DNA of 64,000 nucleotides from NCBI RefSeq assembly GCF_019219065.1, contig NZ_JAHUWK010000001.1, forward strand, positions 744,001 to 808,000, in the 5' to 3' direction. This stretch comes from Duganella sp. sic0402 (GTDB lineage Bacteria; Pseudomonadota; Gammaproteobacteria; Burkholderiales; Burkholderiaceae_D). How positions within the stretch are numbered: position 1 is the first letter of the stretch; every line of letters starts with the position of its first letter. The position numbers and the translations under genes were made by a program. Below are positions 54,589-63,678 of this stretch, one piece after another. The notes beneath the pieces are model-generated. The model was not told where the DNA came from, did not search any database, and saw only the letters and a list, made by a program, of their open reading frames with translations.

Positions 54589-56187
54589 ATGAATATTTCT
54601 AATTTGAAGATCGGCCATCGCCTGACTATTGGTTTCTCACTGACCACCATACTGCTGGTGATCGTGGTGGTGGTCGGCGCCTTGGGTCTGCGTGCTACCA
54701 GCGACGAAATCAAACTGGTGGTGCAGGACCGCTATATGAAAATCGGCTTGCTCAATGACGTCAAGGATCGGGTTGCCCAACAATCCCGCAGCTTGCGCGA
54801 CCTGCTGCTGATCGACGCAGGCGAATTGAATGCCGAATACGCGTCGATCGAACAGCGCAGCAAGGAAATCCGCGCCCTGCTCGACCAGCTGGGCGGCATG
54901 CTGAAACAGCCGCAGGCGCTGGCACTGTTCAAGGAGTTAAACGACGCGCGCGCCGTCTACTCGCCGCTGCGCGACCAGTTGATCGTCGCTGTCAAAGCTG
55001 GCGATAAGGACAGCGCGGCCAGCCTGCTGCTGCACAAGGTGCGTGCAGCGCAAACGGACTATGTGGCAGCGCTGGACAAGCTGATCGCCTTCCAGGCGCA
55101 GTTGATGCGGGATTCGGGCGAGCACGCCGAACAAACCGCCAACCGCTCCGGCGCGCTGATGATCGCGCTTGGTGTCGCCGGCGCCGCGCTTGGCCTGTTG
55201 GCCGGCTGGTATGTCACCCGCAGCATCGTGCGTCCGATCAGCTATGCGGTGCGGGTCGCGCGGACGGTGGCTGGCGGCGATCTGAGTTCCGATATTCAGG
55301 TGCGTACCCGCGATGAGGTGGGCCAGTTATCGGCCGCGCTGCGTGAGATGAATGGCAGCCTGATTTCGATTGTCGCCGAAGTACGCAAAGGCACGGATTC
55401 GATCGGCACCGCGTCGGCAGAAATCGCCGCCGGCAATCTGGACCTGTCCGAGCGCACCGAGCGCCAGGCAGGCTCGCTGGAAGAAACCGCATCGTCGATG
55501 GAGCAGCTGACGTCCACCGTCAAACTGAACGCCGCCAACGCCAATCAGGCCAACCAGCTGGCAATATCGGCGTCCGACGTGGCAGGCAAAGGCGGCGCGG
55601 TGGTGGCGCAGGTAGTCGACACCATGGCCTCGATCAACGCTTCGTCGCGCAAGATTGTCGATATCATCTCGGTCATTGACGGCATCGCCTTCCAGACCAA
55701 CATCCTGGCGCTGAACGCTGCGGTGGAAGCGGCGCGCGCCGGCGAGCAAGGCCGCGGCTTTGCCGTGGTGGCGACGGAAGTGCGCAACCTGGCGCAGCGC
55801 TCGGCCGCCGCCGCCAAGGAGATCAAGGAGTTGATCGGCGATTCGGTGGACAAGGTAGACGCCGGCGCGCGCCTGGTCGATCAGGCCGGCGCGACGATGG
55901 AGGAGATCGTCACCAGCGTGCGCCGCGTGACCGATATCATGGGCGAAATCGCCAACGCCAGCCAGGAACAGCTGACCGGCATTGAACATATCAATGGCGC
56001 CATCACCGAGATGGATCAGACCACGCAACAAAACGCCGCGCTGGTCGAGCAAGCATCGGCTGCCGCCACCACCATGCAGGAACAGGCCACGCACCTGGTG
56101 CAGGCAGTCAGCGTGTTCAAACTGCACGGTGCTCAGTTCAGCCAGGCGCCATCAGCGCTTCAATCTCGGCCTGCACTTGCCCCATAG
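54589..56187 (+). CDS. Methyl-accepting chemotaxis protein
   Basis: A 532-residue chemoreceptor. Transmembrane segments are residues 11-31 and about 190-210. Between them lies a four-helix-bundle ligand domain with [24 protein letters not shown] follows ([20 protein letters not shown]), then the signalling tip [33 protein letters not shown] that contacts CheA and CheW. No NWETF-type pentapeptide ends it, so methylation enzymes must be recruited otherwise. The ligand is unknown. Its last 50 bases overlap the convergent HAD gene. No clear ribosome site precedes the ATG. Confidence 0.94.
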   Translation: MNISNLKIGHRLTIGFSLTTILLVIVVVVGALGLRATSDEIKLVVQDRYMKIGLLNDVKDRVAQQSRSLRDLLLIDAGELNAEYASIEQRSKEIRALLDQLGGMLKQPQALALFKELNDARAVYSPLRDQLIVAVKAGDKDSAASLLLHKVRAAQTDYVAALDKLIAFQAQLMRDSGEHAEQTANRSGALMIALGVAGAALGLLAGWYVTRSIVRPISYAVRVARTVAGGDLSSDIQVRTRDEVGQLSAALREMNGSLISIVAEVRKGTDSIGTASAEIAAGNLDLSERTERQAGSLEETASSMEQLTSTVKLNAANANQANQLAISASDVAGKGGAVVAQVVDTMASINASSRKIVDIISVIDGIAFQTNILALNAAVEAARAGEQGRGFAVVATEVRNLAQRSAAAAKEIKELIGDSVDKVDAGARLVDQAGATMEEIVTSVRRVTDIMGEIANASQEQLTGIEHINGAITEMDQTTQQNAALVEQASAAATTMQEQATHLVQAVSVFKLHGAQFSQAPSALQSRPALAP

Positions 56188-56791
56188 TGTCCACCACTCG
56201 CCAGGCGCCGGGGAAATCATGATGCCGTGTCAGCGCATTGCGCAGGATGATGCAGCGGATGCCGGCCGCCGTCGCGGCCTGCAAGCCGCGCGGTGAATCC
56301 TCGATCACCAGCACCTGATCAGCGCTGACACCCAGGCGTTGCAGACCAAGCAGATACGGCTCCGGCGACGGCTTGCTGTGCGCGTAGGACTCATGCGTCA
56401 GCACGAACTCAAAATGCCGGCGCAGATCCAGCCGCTGGTGAATGATATCGAAATGGTCGGCATTGGAACTGGTGACCACGCCCATCCGCAGGCGCGGCGA
56501 CAGCGCCGCCAGCACCTCGGCCACGCCGTCTATCGCCGGAATATGCTCGGACGCCAGCCGCGCCGCATACCGCACATTGCGCGCGCTGCGTTCCGCCTCA
56601 ATCGCCGCCTTGCTCAATGGCGGCTGCAGCAAATGCCACGCACCGCAGTTATCCGCCAGATACCAGTCGAAAAAATGCTGCGCGCTGAGCTCCAGCCCGA
56701 ATGGCCTGAACAGATCACGGTTGGCTTCATAAAACAGCTGCTCGGTGTCGACCAGCACACCATCGTTATCCCACAAAATCGCCCGCAGCAT
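56138..56791 (-). CDS. HAD-superfamily hydrolase (phosphoglycolate-phosphatase-like, beta-phosphoglucomutase type)
   Basis: A 217-residue haloacid-dehalogenase phosphatase. The nucleophile motif is [11 protein letters not shown] (the usual first Asp is preceded here by WDNDGV, so nucleophile D and general acid D are two residues apart). GVVTSSNAD is motif II, and [15 protein letters not shown] with [16 protein letters not shown] are motifs III and IV. Substrate unknown. ATG 56791 has AAGGA about nine bases upstream; the in-frame ATG at 56800 has no spacing. It overlaps the MCP gene by 50 bases. Confidence 0.88.
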   Translation of the reverse strand: MLRAILWDNDGVLVDTEQLFYEANRDLFRPFGLELSAQHFFDWYLADNCGAWHLLQPPLSKAAIEAERSARNVRYAARLASEHIPAIDGVAEVLAALSPRLRMGVVTSSNADHFDIIHQRLDLRRHFEFVLTHESYAHSKPSPEPYLLGLQRLGVSADQVLVIEDSPRGLQAATAAGIRCIILRNALTRHHDFPGAWRVVDTMGQVQAEIEALMAPG

Positions 56792-56914
56792 AATCCGCAT
56801 TCCTTGTAAAGAACGGCACGCCGACTGTGGCGTTACCGCAGCGCGCATTGTACTCGCTGGTTTTGCCATGCAGGGTATGACATACTCAAAGCACCGCAGA
56901 CCACCCACCGCAAC

Positions 56915-59650
56915 ATGGCCGTTTTTGCAACGCTACCACGCAGCCTCAAATTTCGTATGACCGGCGTCGTGGTCATGCTGGTCCTGACCGCCACGCTGAT
57001 CGTCACACTGGTGGCTTTGCTGCTGGCGGAGCGCGACATGAAAAGCGTGATCGGCGACCAGCAGTACGCGCTCCTGACCTCCGCCGCCGCCCAGGTGGAT
57101 GCACAACTGGCGTCGCGCAAAGTGCTGCTGGCCAGCCTGGCCGACACCATCCCGCTCGACGCCGGCGAAGATCCGCGTGCGATGCAGGCCTTTGTCGACC
57201 GCCATCCGGTGGCGCGCAAGGAATTCCTCAACCTGCACCTGTTCACCCGCCAGGGCAGCCTGCTGCACACCCAGGGCGACCATGCGGCAGCCGCACTGGC
57301 GCTCAATCCGCGCAGCCGCGCCTTCCTCGAAAACGCGCTGGCCGGCGGCAAGACCGTCATCTCGCCACCATATAAAAGTGTGCTGACCGGCCTCCCCTCC
57401 ATCATGATTTTGCAACCGGTACACGACGCGCAAGGCGGCGTGGCCATGCTACTGGGCGGCAGCATCGACTTGAGCAACGCGGCATTCCTTGACCAGGTGG
57501 CGGCGCAAAAGCCGGGTAAAGGCGGCTTCGTATTCATCATGACCAAAGGCGGCATCCTGCTGCATCATCCGGATGAAAAGCGGCTGCTGGAGCACATCAA
57601 CGCCCGGCCTGGCTACAACCGCGCCACCGAAATGGCGCTGCGCGGCTTTGAAGGCTGGACCGAAGCGGCCAACAAGGAAGGCAGCGCAGGCATTTATTCA
57701 TACAAGCAGTTGCAGCAGACCGACTGGATTATCGGTGCCCGCTTCCCGGTCGAAGAAGCGTTCGCATCGATGATACAGATGCGCCACCACGCCATGCTGG
57801 CGGCCGCCCTGTTTGCCGCCATCGCCGGACTGATGGCGTGGCGCGCGATCCGCGACCTGCTCAAACCGCTGGACCGGCTGCACCGCAACGTCAACGACAT
57901 CCGCGCCGGCGTGGCCGATATCAGCGTGCTGCAACGGCATGGCGCCGGCGAAATCGGCGAGTTAAGCGCGGCCTTCCACGAACTGATGGCGGAACGCGAA
58001 GCCGCGCAAAAAGCCATCCGCGACAGCGAATCGCTGATCAGCAGCATCCTGGAACGCGCGCCCGACGCCTTTGTCAGCTGCGATAACAGCGGAATCGTCA
58101 CAAAATGGAACGCCGCCGCCGAACGCACCTTCGGCTACCCGCGCGAAGAAGCCGTCGGCCACGACATCGCCGACCTGATCGTGCCGGCAGCGCAGCGCGG
58201 CGCGCACCGATCCGGCATGTTGTACTTTGCGCGCGGCGGCTCCGGCGCCATGCTCAATTCCCGCATGCGGCTCAACGCCATGCACAAGGACGGCCACGAG
58301 ATACCGGTGGAACTGTCGCTGGGCGCGCTGCGCCACGACGGCGCATACCACGCCACCGCCTTCCTGCATGACATCACCGAGCGGGTACTGTATGAGCAGC
58401 AGATCGCCGCCAGCGAAAAGCGCCTGCGCACCGTCGCCGACAGCATGCCGGCGCTGATCGCCTACATTGACCGCGACCTGCGCTACCGCTTCACCAACGA
58501 ACACTTCCGCTCGCTGCTGGGCCTCGATCCGCGCAGCATGCTGGGCAAGACCGTGTACGAGGTGCTGGGCGCGGAGTTCGCCGACAGCCTGGCGTATCAC
58601 AGCCAGGCGGCGCTGCGCGGCCAGCGCGTGCATTACGAACGCGAAGGCGTGCATAAAGGCCTCAAACGCCAGATGATGGGCGACCTGGTGCCGGACATCG
58701 GCGCTGACGGCAAGGTACTCGGCTTCTACATGATGGCGCTGGATATCACCGAGCGCAAAAACGCAGAATTGCAGCAAGCCGCCAGTGAGAAACGCCTTAA
58801 GCTGCTGACCGATAACCTGCCGGTGCTGATTGCCTATCTGGACCGCGAACGCAAGTTCCAGTTCCTGAATCACACCTTCCTCCATTGGTTCGGCATCGAT
58901 CCGCAAACACTGCTGGGCCGCCATGCGGCCGAAGCCATCGGCACCGACCATTACTACACAGCGGAGCCGCACCTGGACCGTGCCTATCGCGGCGAAATGG
59001 TGAGCTACGAATTACAGGCGCGCATGGGCGACCGGCCGCATACCCTGGAAACCACCTTTGTCCCTGAACTTGGCGCGGACGGTGAAGTGCTGGGCATCTA
59101 CTCGCTGACCCACGACACCACGCACATGAAGCAGATCGAGGAGCGGCTCAAGCATCTGGCGCGTATTGACAGCCTGACCGGCATCGCCAACCGCCTGATG
59201 TTCGAGGAAATCCTGCAAATGTCGATCACGCGGGCGCGGCGCAACCGCAAGCCGGTGGCGCTGGCCTATCTGGACATCGATCACTTCAAGGACATCAACG
59301 ACACGCGCGGCCACGCCGCGGGTGACCTGGTGCTGAAGGAATTTGCCGCGCGCCTGATCGCCAGCGTACGCGCCTCGGATTCCGTGGCGCGGCTGGCCGG
59401 TGATGAATTCGTGATCGTATTTGAACAGGTGTCCTGCGCCGAGGAAGCATCGCGGCTGGCCGCCAAGATCGTGGAAGCGGTGCGTCCGCCCTTCACCGTG
59501 GAGGGCATGCCGCGCCAGGTCACCACCAGCATGGGCGTGGCGCTGCACCAGGGCGATGAGGAATCGGCGCCGGAACTGCTGGCGCGCGCCGATTCCGCGC
59601 TGTACGCGGCCAAGCGCAATGGCCGCGACGGTTACGTCATCGCCAGTTAA
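56915..59650 (+). CDS. Membrane-bound diguanylate cyclase with Cache, HAMP-like, three PAS and GGDEF domains
   Basis: A 911-residue sensor. Transmembrane segments are near residues 15-38 and 288-310, with a periplasmic dCache-like region between them (SSMILQPVHDAQGGVAMLLGGSIDLSN-type ligand-pocket signature). After a HAMP-like linker there are three PAS repeats (about 370-490, 495-615, 625-740, each starting with ...ALIAYIDRDLRYRFTN or ...VLIAYLDRERKFQFLN). The last 165 residues are GGDEF: DSLTGIANRLMFEE, then RLAGDEFVIVFEQ near residue 828. The first glycine is alanine (AGDEF), a variant tolerated in some active enzymes. It probably makes cyclic di-GMP. Confidence 0.92.
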   Translation: MAVFATLPRSLKFRMTGVVVMLVLTATLIVTLVALLLAERDMKSVIGDQQYALLTSAAAQVDAQLASRKVLLASLADTIPLDAGEDPRAMQAFVDRHPVARKEFLNLHLFTRQGSLLHTQGDHAAAALALNPRSRAFLENALAGGKTVISPPYKSVLTGLPSIMILQPVHDAQGGVAMLLGGSIDLSNAAFLDQVAAQKPGKGGFVFIMTKGGILLHHPDEKRLLEHINARPGYNRATEMALRGFEGWTEAANKEGSAGIYSYKQLQQTDWIIGARFPVEEAFASMIQMRHHAMLAAALFAAIAGLMAWRAIRDLLKPLDRLHRNVNDIRAGVADISVLQRHGAGEIGELSAAFHELMAEREAAQKAIRDSESLISSILERAPDAFVSCDNSGIVTKWNAAAERTFGYPREEAVGHDIADLIVPAAQRGAHRSGMLYFARGGSGAMLNSRMRLNAMHKDGHEIPVELSLGALRHDGAYHATAFLHDITERVLYEQQIAASEKRLRTVADSMPALIAYIDRDLRYRFTNEHFRSLLGLDPRSMLGKTVYEVLGAEFADSLAYHSQAALRGQRVHYEREGVHKGLKRQMMGDLVPDIGADGKVLGFYMMALDITERKNAELQQAASEKRLKLLTDNLPVLIAYLDRERKFQFLNHTFLHWFGIDPQTLLGRHAAEAIGTDHYYTAEPHLDRAYRGEMVSYELQARMGDRPHTLETTFVPELGADGEVLGIYSLTHDTTHMKQIEERLKHLARIDSLTGIANRLMFEEILQMSITRARRNRKPVALAYLDIDHFKDINDTRGHAAGDLVLKEFAARLIASVRASDSVARLAGDEFVIVFEQVSCAEEASRLAAKIVEAVRPPFTVEGMPRQVTTSMGVALHQGDEESAPELLARADSALYAAKRNGRDGYVIAS

Positions 59651-60285
59651 GCGGCAACGCCGCTGGCCAGCGGATTCGGCACCGGATCGGCCACGCGGTG
59701 CAGCAGGTTGCGGTCGCGGTGATGGAACTCTTCCTCGCCGCGCAGCAGCATCACGGTGTCTTCCTCGTAGCCCCAGCTGCCGTCATCGTTGATGGTGACC
59801 TTGATGCGGTACTCGGTGGTCTTGAAGCCGAATTCCAGGAAGGGATTCGAACGGATGCCATAGGTATCGGACTCCAGCCGCGCCACCAGTTCGAATTCCT
59901 TTGCATCCGGTTCCACCACGGCGGACGCCATGGCGATCTGGCCGCGCGGGATGCCCAGCGTCTGGATCACGGTCTTGGTCTTCGGCTCCCACAGCCAGTA
60001 GCCAACCTGCTCGTGATAGGTCTTGACGTTGTCCGGCTTGTTCACAATGATCAAGTAGCGCAGGCCGTAGAACAGCTGCGGGCCGTTGGTGACGGGATCA
60101 ATCGGATACAGCTCGATGCGCTCGACATAGGCCTGCTTGCGCGCGCCGTCGGCCTTGGGCTTGATATCCAGCCCGCGCTCGCCCTTCCAGATGCCGGCCA
60201 TCGGTGCCAGCGGCCCGAGGTTGTTGAGGGTGTTGACGTCGATCGGATGCGGTTCGGTATAGATATCGTTGGAAAACTCGGTCAT
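59647..60285 (-). CDS. Nitrobindin-like heme-binding beta-barrel protein (FABP/DUF1794 family)
   Basis: A 212-residue protein with the N-terminal PLAPMAGIWKGERG motif typical of nitrobindin-like lipocalin-fold proteins, then a set of about ten strands (KQAYVERIELYPID, GPQLFYGLRYLIIV, VGYWLWEPKTKTVIQTLGIPRGQ) and EEEFHHRDRNLLHRV. Family members bind heme and react with nitrogen or peroxide species. The typical heme histidine may be in the C-terminal HHRD stretch, but this is not certain. Its stop overlaps that of the diguanylate cyclase (4 bases). Confidence 0.82.
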   Translation of the reverse strand: MTEFSNDIYTEPHPIDVNTLNNLGPLAPMAGIWKGERGLDIKPKADGARKQAYVERIELYPIDPVTNGPQLFYGLRYLIIVNKPDNVKTYHEQVGYWLWEPKTKTVIQTLGIPRGQIAMASAVVEPDAKEFELVARLESDTYGIRSNPFLEFGFKTTEYRIKVTINDDGSWGYEEDTVMLLRGEEEFHHRDRNLLHRVADPVPNPLASGVAA

Positions 60286-60336
60286 GCCTGGTTCCTGTTT
60301 TGGTGAGGATGTTATGGTTTTAGGCCGCTATTGTAA

Positions 60337-61305
60337 CTACAGCGTAATTTCCATGCCATCGTAGGCTGACACAATCTCCAGCGGCGCCTCGCCGGTCACC
60401 TTGGCGTAATGGCGCGTTTCCTCCAGCGCGCGCGCGATGCGCGCATCGTCGTGGAACGGTTCGTGATGGAACAGGCAAAGCTGGCGCACGCCGGCCAGCT
60501 GGCACAGCTCCACGCCAACCACGCTGCTCGAATGCCCCCAATCCGCCTTGACCGAAATCGCATCGGCCAGCGTATACATCGCGTCGAAAATCACCAGGTC
60601 GGCATCGCGGAAAAAGTCGACAAACGCGACACGCTCGCCGGCGTTATCCAGCTTGTGCTCGGAATCGGTGCTGTAGATCAGCGCCTTGCCGTGCTGCTCC
60701 AGGCGATAGCCATACGAATCGCCGGCGTGCAGTTGCAGCTTGGCGGTCACCGTCACATCGCGCAACTGGATCGGCACGCCCGGCGTCATCTGCACAAATT
60801 CCACGCTCGCGCCCAGTTGATCGAAGCTGACCGGGAAGCTGATCGGCTCCTGCTGGCGGCGGAAAGCTGTCTCCAGCTCCTGGTGGCAACCATAAATAAT
60901 GATGCGGTTGCCCGGAATATAGGCCGGCGTGAAGAACGGGAATCCCATGATGTGATCCCAGTGCAGGTGCGACATGAACACATGGTAGGTTTGCGGCTTG
61001 CCCGGCCCATACTTCGCAAGCTTGGCGCCGGCCAGTGGACGCACGCCCGAACCCAGGTCCAGAATGATGTGCTCATCGACCTGATCCTGGTCCCAGGCCT
61101 CGACCTCCACGCAGCTTGAGTTGCCGCCATAGGTGCCGCGCACCTCGAAGCGCAGCTCATGGTCGATGTAGTCCTCGACCTTTTGCGGAGTGTCGAGATT
61201 GCGGCCGATGGCGCCTTGCAGCGCGGCGACCAGCTTGGCGCGGATCTGCTGGTGATTCAGCGCCACCGGCAAGGAACCGCGCGCGCCCCAGATACGTGCC
61301 TTCAT
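60337..61305 (-). CDS. Metallo-beta-lactamase-fold hydrolase
   Basis: A 322-residue MBL-fold protein with the metal motif HLHWDH (HxHxDH) near residue 107, the downstream STDSEHK and FDAMYTLAD, and LFHHEPFHDD near the C-terminus. A conserved N-terminal KARIWGARGSLPVA resembles the phosphodiesterase-like MBL subfamily found near signalling genes. Substrate not known; it could be a nucleotide or phosphodiester. The start is ATG at 61305. Confidence 0.86.
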   Translation of the reverse strand: MKARIWGARGSLPVALNHQQIRAKLVAALQGAIGRNLDTPQKVEDYIDHELRFEVRGTYGGNSSCVEVEAWDQDQVDEHIILDLGSGVRPLAGAKLAKYGPGKPQTYHVFMSHLHWDHIMGFPFFTPAYIPGNRIIIYGCHQELETAFRRQQEPISFPVSFDQLGASVEFVQMTPGVPIQLRDVTVTAKLQLHAGDSYGYRLEQHGKALIYSTDSEHKLDNAGERVAFVDFFRDADLVIFDAMYTLADAISVKADWGHSSSVVGVELCQLAGVRQLCLFHHEPFHDDARIARALEETRHYAKVTGEAPLEIVSAYDGMEITL

Positions 61306-61458
61306 ATAAAGTCTGATTCCATAGATTTTTGAGGTGCGTAAGACAACTATTTTTTCATTATCACATCTTTTTGTGCTTTTGACACTGCCGGTATGCGGCC
61401 ACCATCCGTGCTATTCTTCGCCCTCGCGATGTAATCAGCAGAACCAGCAGGAGCGCGC
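61306..61458. promoter_or_regulatory. Divergent region between MBL hydrolase and purine permease
   Basis: A 153-base, AT-richer region. A TTGACA hexamer is at 61379-61384 but has no -10 at 16-18 bases. On the minus strand TTGTCT (61346-61341) and TATGGA (61323-61318) are 17 bases apart, a weak promoter. No purine riboswitch fold was recognised. Nothing else is seen. Confidence 0.3.
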
Positions 61459-62757
61459 ATGCCGTCACTAAACCATTATTTCAAGCTCTCCGAACACGGC
61501 ACCAATGTGCGTACCGAAGTCGTCGCGGGGGTGACCACCTTTCTGACGATGGCTTATATTATCTTCGTCAATCCCGCCATTCTCGGCGACGCCGGCGTGC
61601 CCAAGGACGCCGTGTTTGTCGCCACTTGCCTGGCAGCCGCGCTGGGCACCATCATCATGGGCCTGTACGCCAACTACCCGATCGGCATGGCGCCGGGCAT
61701 GGGTCTCAACGCCTACTTCGCCTACGCGGTGGTGCTGGGCATGGGCGTGCCATGGCAGACCGCGCTGGGCGCAGTGTTCATCTCCGGCTGCCTGTTCATC
61801 ATCGTCAGCGTGTTCAAGGTGCGCGAGCATATCGTCAACGGCATCCCGCATTCGCTGCGGGTGGCGATTACTGTCGGCCTGGGATTGTTCCTGGCGCTGA
61901 TCGCGATGAAAAGCGCCGGCCTGGTGGTGGCCAATCCGGAAACGCTGGTGCGCGTCGGCGACATGCATAATCCGCACACCATCATGGCCATCTTCGGCTT
62001 CCTGCTGATTGTCACGCTGGACCGCCTGAAAGTGCCGGGCGCGCTGTTGATCGGCATCGTCGCGGTGACGACGCTGAGCTTCTTCTTTGGCGGGAACACT
62101 TTCCACGGCTTTGTGTCGCTGCCGCCATCGATCACGCCGACGCTGCTGCAGCTGGACCTGGGCGGCGCCGTGCATATGGGCTTATTCAATGTGGTGCTGG
62201 TGTTCTTCCTGGTCGAACTGTTCGACGCCACCGGCACGCTGATGGGTGTCGCCTCGCGCGCCGGGCTACTGGTCAACGGCCGCATGCAGCGTCTGAACAA
62301 GGCGCTGCTGGCCGACAGCTGCGCCATCGTCGCCGGTTCGGTGCTGGGCACCTCCAGCACCACCGCGTATCTGGAAAGCGCGGCCGGCGTGCAAGCCGGC
62401 GGCCGCACCGGCCTGACTGCGCTGGTGGTAGCTGGCCTGTTCCTGGCCGCGCTGTTCTTCTCACCGATTGCCGGCGTCGTGCCCGCCTACGCCACCGCGC
62501 CAGCGCTGCTGTTCGTCGCCTGCCTGATGCTGCGTGACCTTGTCGACGTGGACTGGAGCGACACCACCGAGAGCGTGCCCGCCGCCATTACCGCACTGGT
62601 GATCCCGTTCACCTATTCCATCGCGCACGGCATCGCCTTCGGCTTCATCACCTATGCGGGCCTGAAACTGCTGACTGGCCAGGCGCGCCAGGTCAAGCCG
62701 GTGGTGTGGGTGATCGCCATCGTCTTCCTGATCAAATACACCTACGTCACCGCCTGA
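61459..62757 (+). CDS. NCS2-family purine permease (AzgA/GhxP-like)
   Basis: A 432-residue, about 12-14-helix transporter for adenine, guanine or hypoxanthine by proton symport. The family start TEVVAGVTTFLTMAYIIFVNP, GMAPGMGLNAYFAYAVV and the AzgA-branch STTAYLESAAGVQAGGRTGLTALV are all present. AGGAG lies nine bases before the ATG. Its 3' end overlaps the convergent ACT-like gene by 16 bases. Confidence 0.93.
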   Translation: MPSLNHYFKLSEHGTNVRTEVVAGVTTFLTMAYIIFVNPAILGDAGVPKDAVFVATCLAAALGTIIMGLYANYPIGMAPGMGLNAYFAYAVVLGMGVPWQTALGAVFISGCLFIIVSVFKVREHIVNGIPHSLRVAITVGLGLFLALIAMKSAGLVVANPETLVRVGDMHNPHTIMAIFGFLLIVTLDRLKVPGALLIGIVAVTTLSFFFGGNTFHGFVSLPPSITPTLLQLDLGGAVHMGLFNVVLVFFLVELFDATGTLMGVASRAGLLVNGRMQRLNKALLADSCAIVAGSVLGTSSTTAYLESAAGVQAGGRTGLTALVVAGLFLAALFFSPIAGVVPAYATAPALLFVACLMLRDLVDVDWSDTTESVPAAITALVIPFTYSIAHGIAFGFITYAGLKLLTGQARQVKPVVWVIAIVFLIKYTYVTA

Positions 62758-63026
62758 CGCAAGCTGTTGTTCACCACCAGGGCCGGCATCTCACGGATGG
62801 GCAGGATGCCGATCAGATTATGCAGCCGCATACGGCACAACGTCAGAATATCTTCCTCCGGCGCCGCCAGCCGCACCTGCACCTCCATGCCATAAGGCGT
62901 GGCGGTGGTGCGCAGACTGCGCAAATCAATATCCAGCCGCCGTATCACCTGCAACGCCGCCTCCAGCGTGGCGATGGGCGCATCCGGCTCGATGCAGAAG
63001 CGATAGCTTTTTTGTGTCGTATCCAT
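62742..63026 (-). CDS. ACT-like small protein
   Basis: A 94-residue protein. The order strand (KSYRFCIEP), helix (LEAALQVIRRLDID), two strands (LRSLRTTATPYGMEVQVRL) and helix (EEDILTLCRMRLHNLIGIL) fits an ACT-like beta-alpha-beta-beta-alpha fold, as in the regulatory subunit of acetohydroxyacid synthase. No catalytic-subunit gene is adjacent. The start is ATG at 63026 or GTG at 63032; neither has a good ribosome site. It is divergent from the Lrp-type regulator, which might regulate it (inference). Confidence 0.65.
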   Translation of the reverse strand: MDTTQKSYRFCIEPDAPIATLEAALQVIRRLDIDLRSLRTTATPYGMEVQVRLAAPEEDILTLCRMRLHNLIGILPIREMPALVVNNSLRQAVT

Positions 63027-63145
63027 GCTCACAGCATAGCCAGAATGGCGAAAAATAGGCTTCCTGTTTTTATCCGATTTTACTCCAGTCGCAGCAAAAT
63101 ATCCTGATCAATGTAAAATATGCAGAATATTCATCTTGGACGACT

Positions 63146-63604
63146 ATGGAAATCGACGAACTGGATCGCCGCATCCTGCGCGAGCTGCGCAACGACGGCC
63201 GCCTGAGTAACACCAAGCTGGCGGAAAAAGTCGGCCTCTCCACCACGCCATGCTGGAACCGTGTGCGTGCGCTGGAAGAAGGCGGCATGATCGAAGGCTA
63301 CGCAGCGCTGATCAGCCAGACCGCGCTGGGCTATCCGGATACGGTGATCATTGAAGTCACGCTGGACCGCCATGATGACGACATCTTCGAAAAATTCGGA
63401 CTAGCCTTGGCCGGACTGCCGGAAGTGATGGAAGCCTATCTGCTCACCGGCGATTACGACTACCTGATCAAAGTGGCCGTGGCCGGCACAGCGGGCTACG
63501 AGGAATTTCTACGTAAAAAGCTCTACAAGCTGCCAGGCCTGAAACACAGCCGCTCCACCTTTGTGCTGCGCTGCCTGAAGCGCGCCCACTCGGTTGAGCC
63601 TTAA
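63146..63604 (+). CDS. Lrp/AsnC family transcriptional regulator
   Basis: A 152-residue regulator with an N-terminal winged helix-turn-helix (DELDRRILRELRNDGRLSNTKLAEKVGLSTTPCWNRVRALEEGG is the DNA-binding domain, residues 3-47) and a C-terminal RAM ligand-binding domain (VEAYLLTGDYDYLIKV-type core near residues 95-110). It forms octamers and responds to amino acids. It is divergent from the ACT-like gene with an AT-rich 113-base gap containing a TAAAAT -10-like hexamer at 63114-63119. Confidence 0.94.
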   Translation: MEIDELDRRILRELRNDGRLSNTKLAEKVGLSTTPCWNRVRALEEGGMIEGYAALISQTALGYPDTVIIEVTLDRHDDDIFEKFGLALAGLPEVMEAYLLTGDYDYLIKVAVAGTAGYEEFLRKKLYKLPGLKHSRSTFVLRCLKRAHSVEP

Positions 63605-63678
63605 ACATAGTGCGCTTGCGTACAGATGCCATCTGTAAATAGGTTCATGCTTAGGCTTCATCCAATCAGGAGAAGACA

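Noticed and set aside
61306..61458. Possible purine riboswitch before the purine permease.
   Set aside because: No conserved core or three-way helix pattern was recognised, and such riboswitches are mostly found in Firmicutes.
63622..63636. ACAGAT-GCC-ATCTGT stem as terminator after the Lrp gene.
   Set aside because: Only six pairs and no following T-run; too weak to call.
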